Assembly: GCA_050743625.1 (NCBI GenBank)
Contig: JBOGED010000147.1
Coordinates: 1 to 6,925 of the forward strand
DNA length: 6,925 nt
Source: JBOGED01 sp050743625
Lineage (GTDB): Bacteria; Actinomycetota; Nitriliruptoria; Euzebyales; Egibacteraceae
Direction: 5' to 3'
The position numbers were made by a program, and so were the translations under genes. Positions 6,102 through 6,925 of this stretch are shown one piece after another. The first letter of the stretch is position 1, and every line of letters begins with the position of its first letter. The notes below the pieces were generated by a model. The model did not search any database and was not told where the DNA came from. It was given only the letters and a program-made list of their open reading frames with translations.

Positions 6102-6893
6102 GTGTCCCAGGACCAGCTCAGTAAACGTGCTCGCCAGAAGGCCCACCGCGATGCGCAGCGCGCCCAGGAGCGGGCCAGGCAGGCCCGCGCCCGCCGTAAC
6201 CGGATCCTCGCGTTCGCCGCGGTCGCGCTGCTCGTGCTCGCCGGTGTCGGGGTCTTGGTGCAACGCCAGCTCGCGGCCCGTGCGGCGGTAGAGGCGGAGC
6301 GCGCGGCGGTGGCAGCGAAGCTCGTCACGCTGGGGTGCACGCAGGACACGGCGCAGGCCGACCTCGGTGGCGGAAACCATCTCGACATCCAGGGACCCGA
6401 GAACGTCGTCGTCAACCCCCCCGAGGCGGTCTACCCGGACCGTCCTGCGACATCGGGTCCTCATCTCAGCTCGGTCGTCAAGACGGGGGTCTACGACACG
6501 CTGATCGACGAGCGCGTGCTGGTCCACAATCTGGAGCATGGCTACGTCATCGCCTACTACGCGCAGTCCGCTCCGGCTGATCAGGTGAGCGCGCTGAAGG
6601 AGTGGGGGACCGCGCAGATCGACGGCGACTTCCCCAAGCTGATCGTCGCGCCGTGGACCGGCGACGCGATGCCGGAGGGCGCGCGCTTCGCCTACACCAC
6701 CTGGAACTCCCGGCAGATGTGCGCGGACTTCGATCCCCAGGTTGCCAGCGTCTTCGCGCAAGCCCATTCGGGGAACAACAGCCGCGCTCCCGAGCGCAAC
6801 CTGCTCCCGCACCTGAATGAGCAAGCGGGCGTCCTGGACCCCAGCAACGAAAACGTGTTGTTCCCACCGCTCGACCAGCAGTTGGGCTCTTAG
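6102..6893 (+). CDS. DUF3105 family membrane-anchored protein
   Basis: The product is 263 residues from GTG 6102 to TAG 6891-6893. Residues 1-34 are strongly basic (Arg/Lys/Gln-rich, likely cytoplasmic helix). Residues about 35-53 are a single hydrophobic segment (ILAFAAVALLVLAGVGVLV), so a type II-like anchor with the rest outside is expected. Residues about 56-75 are Ala/Glu-rich and helical. The outer domain carries the DUF3105 signatures PATSGPH (115-121) and VHNLEHGYVIAYY (141-153), with conserved-looking histidines H121, H142 and H146. It has two cysteines, C79 and C207, that could form a disulfide. DUF3105 has no established biochemical function that I know of; the His pattern could suggest metal binding, but that is inference. 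The gene starts 41 bases after cofE, with its own Shine-Dalgarno and a possible promoter. Co-transcription with cofDE is also possible, but nothing in the protein ties it to F420. Confidence 0.85.
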   Translation: MSQDQLSKRARQKAHRDAQRAQERARQARARRNRILAFAAVALLVLAGVGVLVQRQLAARAAVEAERAAVAAKLVTLGCTQDTAQADLGGGNHLDIQGPENVVVNPPEAVYPDRPATSGPHLSSVVKTGVYDTLIDERVLVHNLEHGYVIAYYAQSAPADQVSALKEWGTAQIDGDFPKLIVAPWTGDAMPEGARFAYTTWNSRQMCADFDPQVASVFAQAHSGNNSRAPERNLLPHLNEQAGVLDPSNENVLFPPLDQQLGS

Positions 6894-6925
6894 CCTGCTT
6901 CTTGTGGAGGATCCGCGCGGTATAC

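Noticed and set aside
6894..6925. TGGAGGA near 6905-6911 as a ribosome site for a next gene, and GTATAC at the edge as a repeat copy
   Set aside because: No start codon follows within range in the window, and six matching bases at the edge are too few to link to the repeats at 3871 and 3933.

Overview
The window is GC-rich throughout, with strong G/C preference at third codon positions. It carries two adjacent genes for coenzyme F420 biosynthesis (cofD, cofE) and actinobacterial-looking -10 motifs (TAGGCT, TAGACT). Together these suggest a chromosomal segment of an actinobacterium in the broad sense. The species cannot be named from the sequence. Every gene I can support is on the + strand.

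Left part (1 to about 3990) looks like the end of an accessory, probably anti-phage operon. It opens with the last 539 codons of a DUF499-family protein whose start lies off the left edge. After 40 bases comes a gene for a SNF2-family helicase with an N-terminal helix-hairpin-helix domain. That second gene looks broken. Its family-like reading runs in frame 2 (from 1661), then frame 3 (about 2050-2201), then frame 1 (from about 2190-2209 to 3861). Two +1 shifts lie about 140 bases apart. The helicase core itself, 2209-3861, is intact with all its motifs. DUF499 proteins recur next to DUF1156 DNA methyltransferases and helicases in predicted defence loci. The methyltransferase, if present, would lie to the left of the window.

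The stretch 3862-4147 (286 bases) has no convincing gene. It holds a doubtful 41-codon ORF joined to the helicase stop by TGATG, two 24-base imperfect direct repeats with CGTAT-centred dyads, a perfect 6-bp GC hairpin, and two overlapping inverted repeats with A/T-rich arms that may terminate the left operon. A TAGGCT -10-like box sits six bases before the preferred cofD ATG.

Right part (4148-6893) is a core-metabolism block. cofD and cofE overlap by ATGA and are almost certainly co-translated. Their products are expected to transfer the phospholactyl/phosphoenolpyruvyl group to the deazaflavin Fo and then to add glutamates, giving mature F420. CofE lacks the nitroreductase domain of mycobacterial FbiB and instead carries about 93 extra residues of unassigned type. 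After cofE comes a gene for a membrane-anchored DUF3105 protein, with its own Shine-Dalgarno and a possible promoter overlapping the cofE stop. The last 32 bases (6894-6925) show nothing I can assign.
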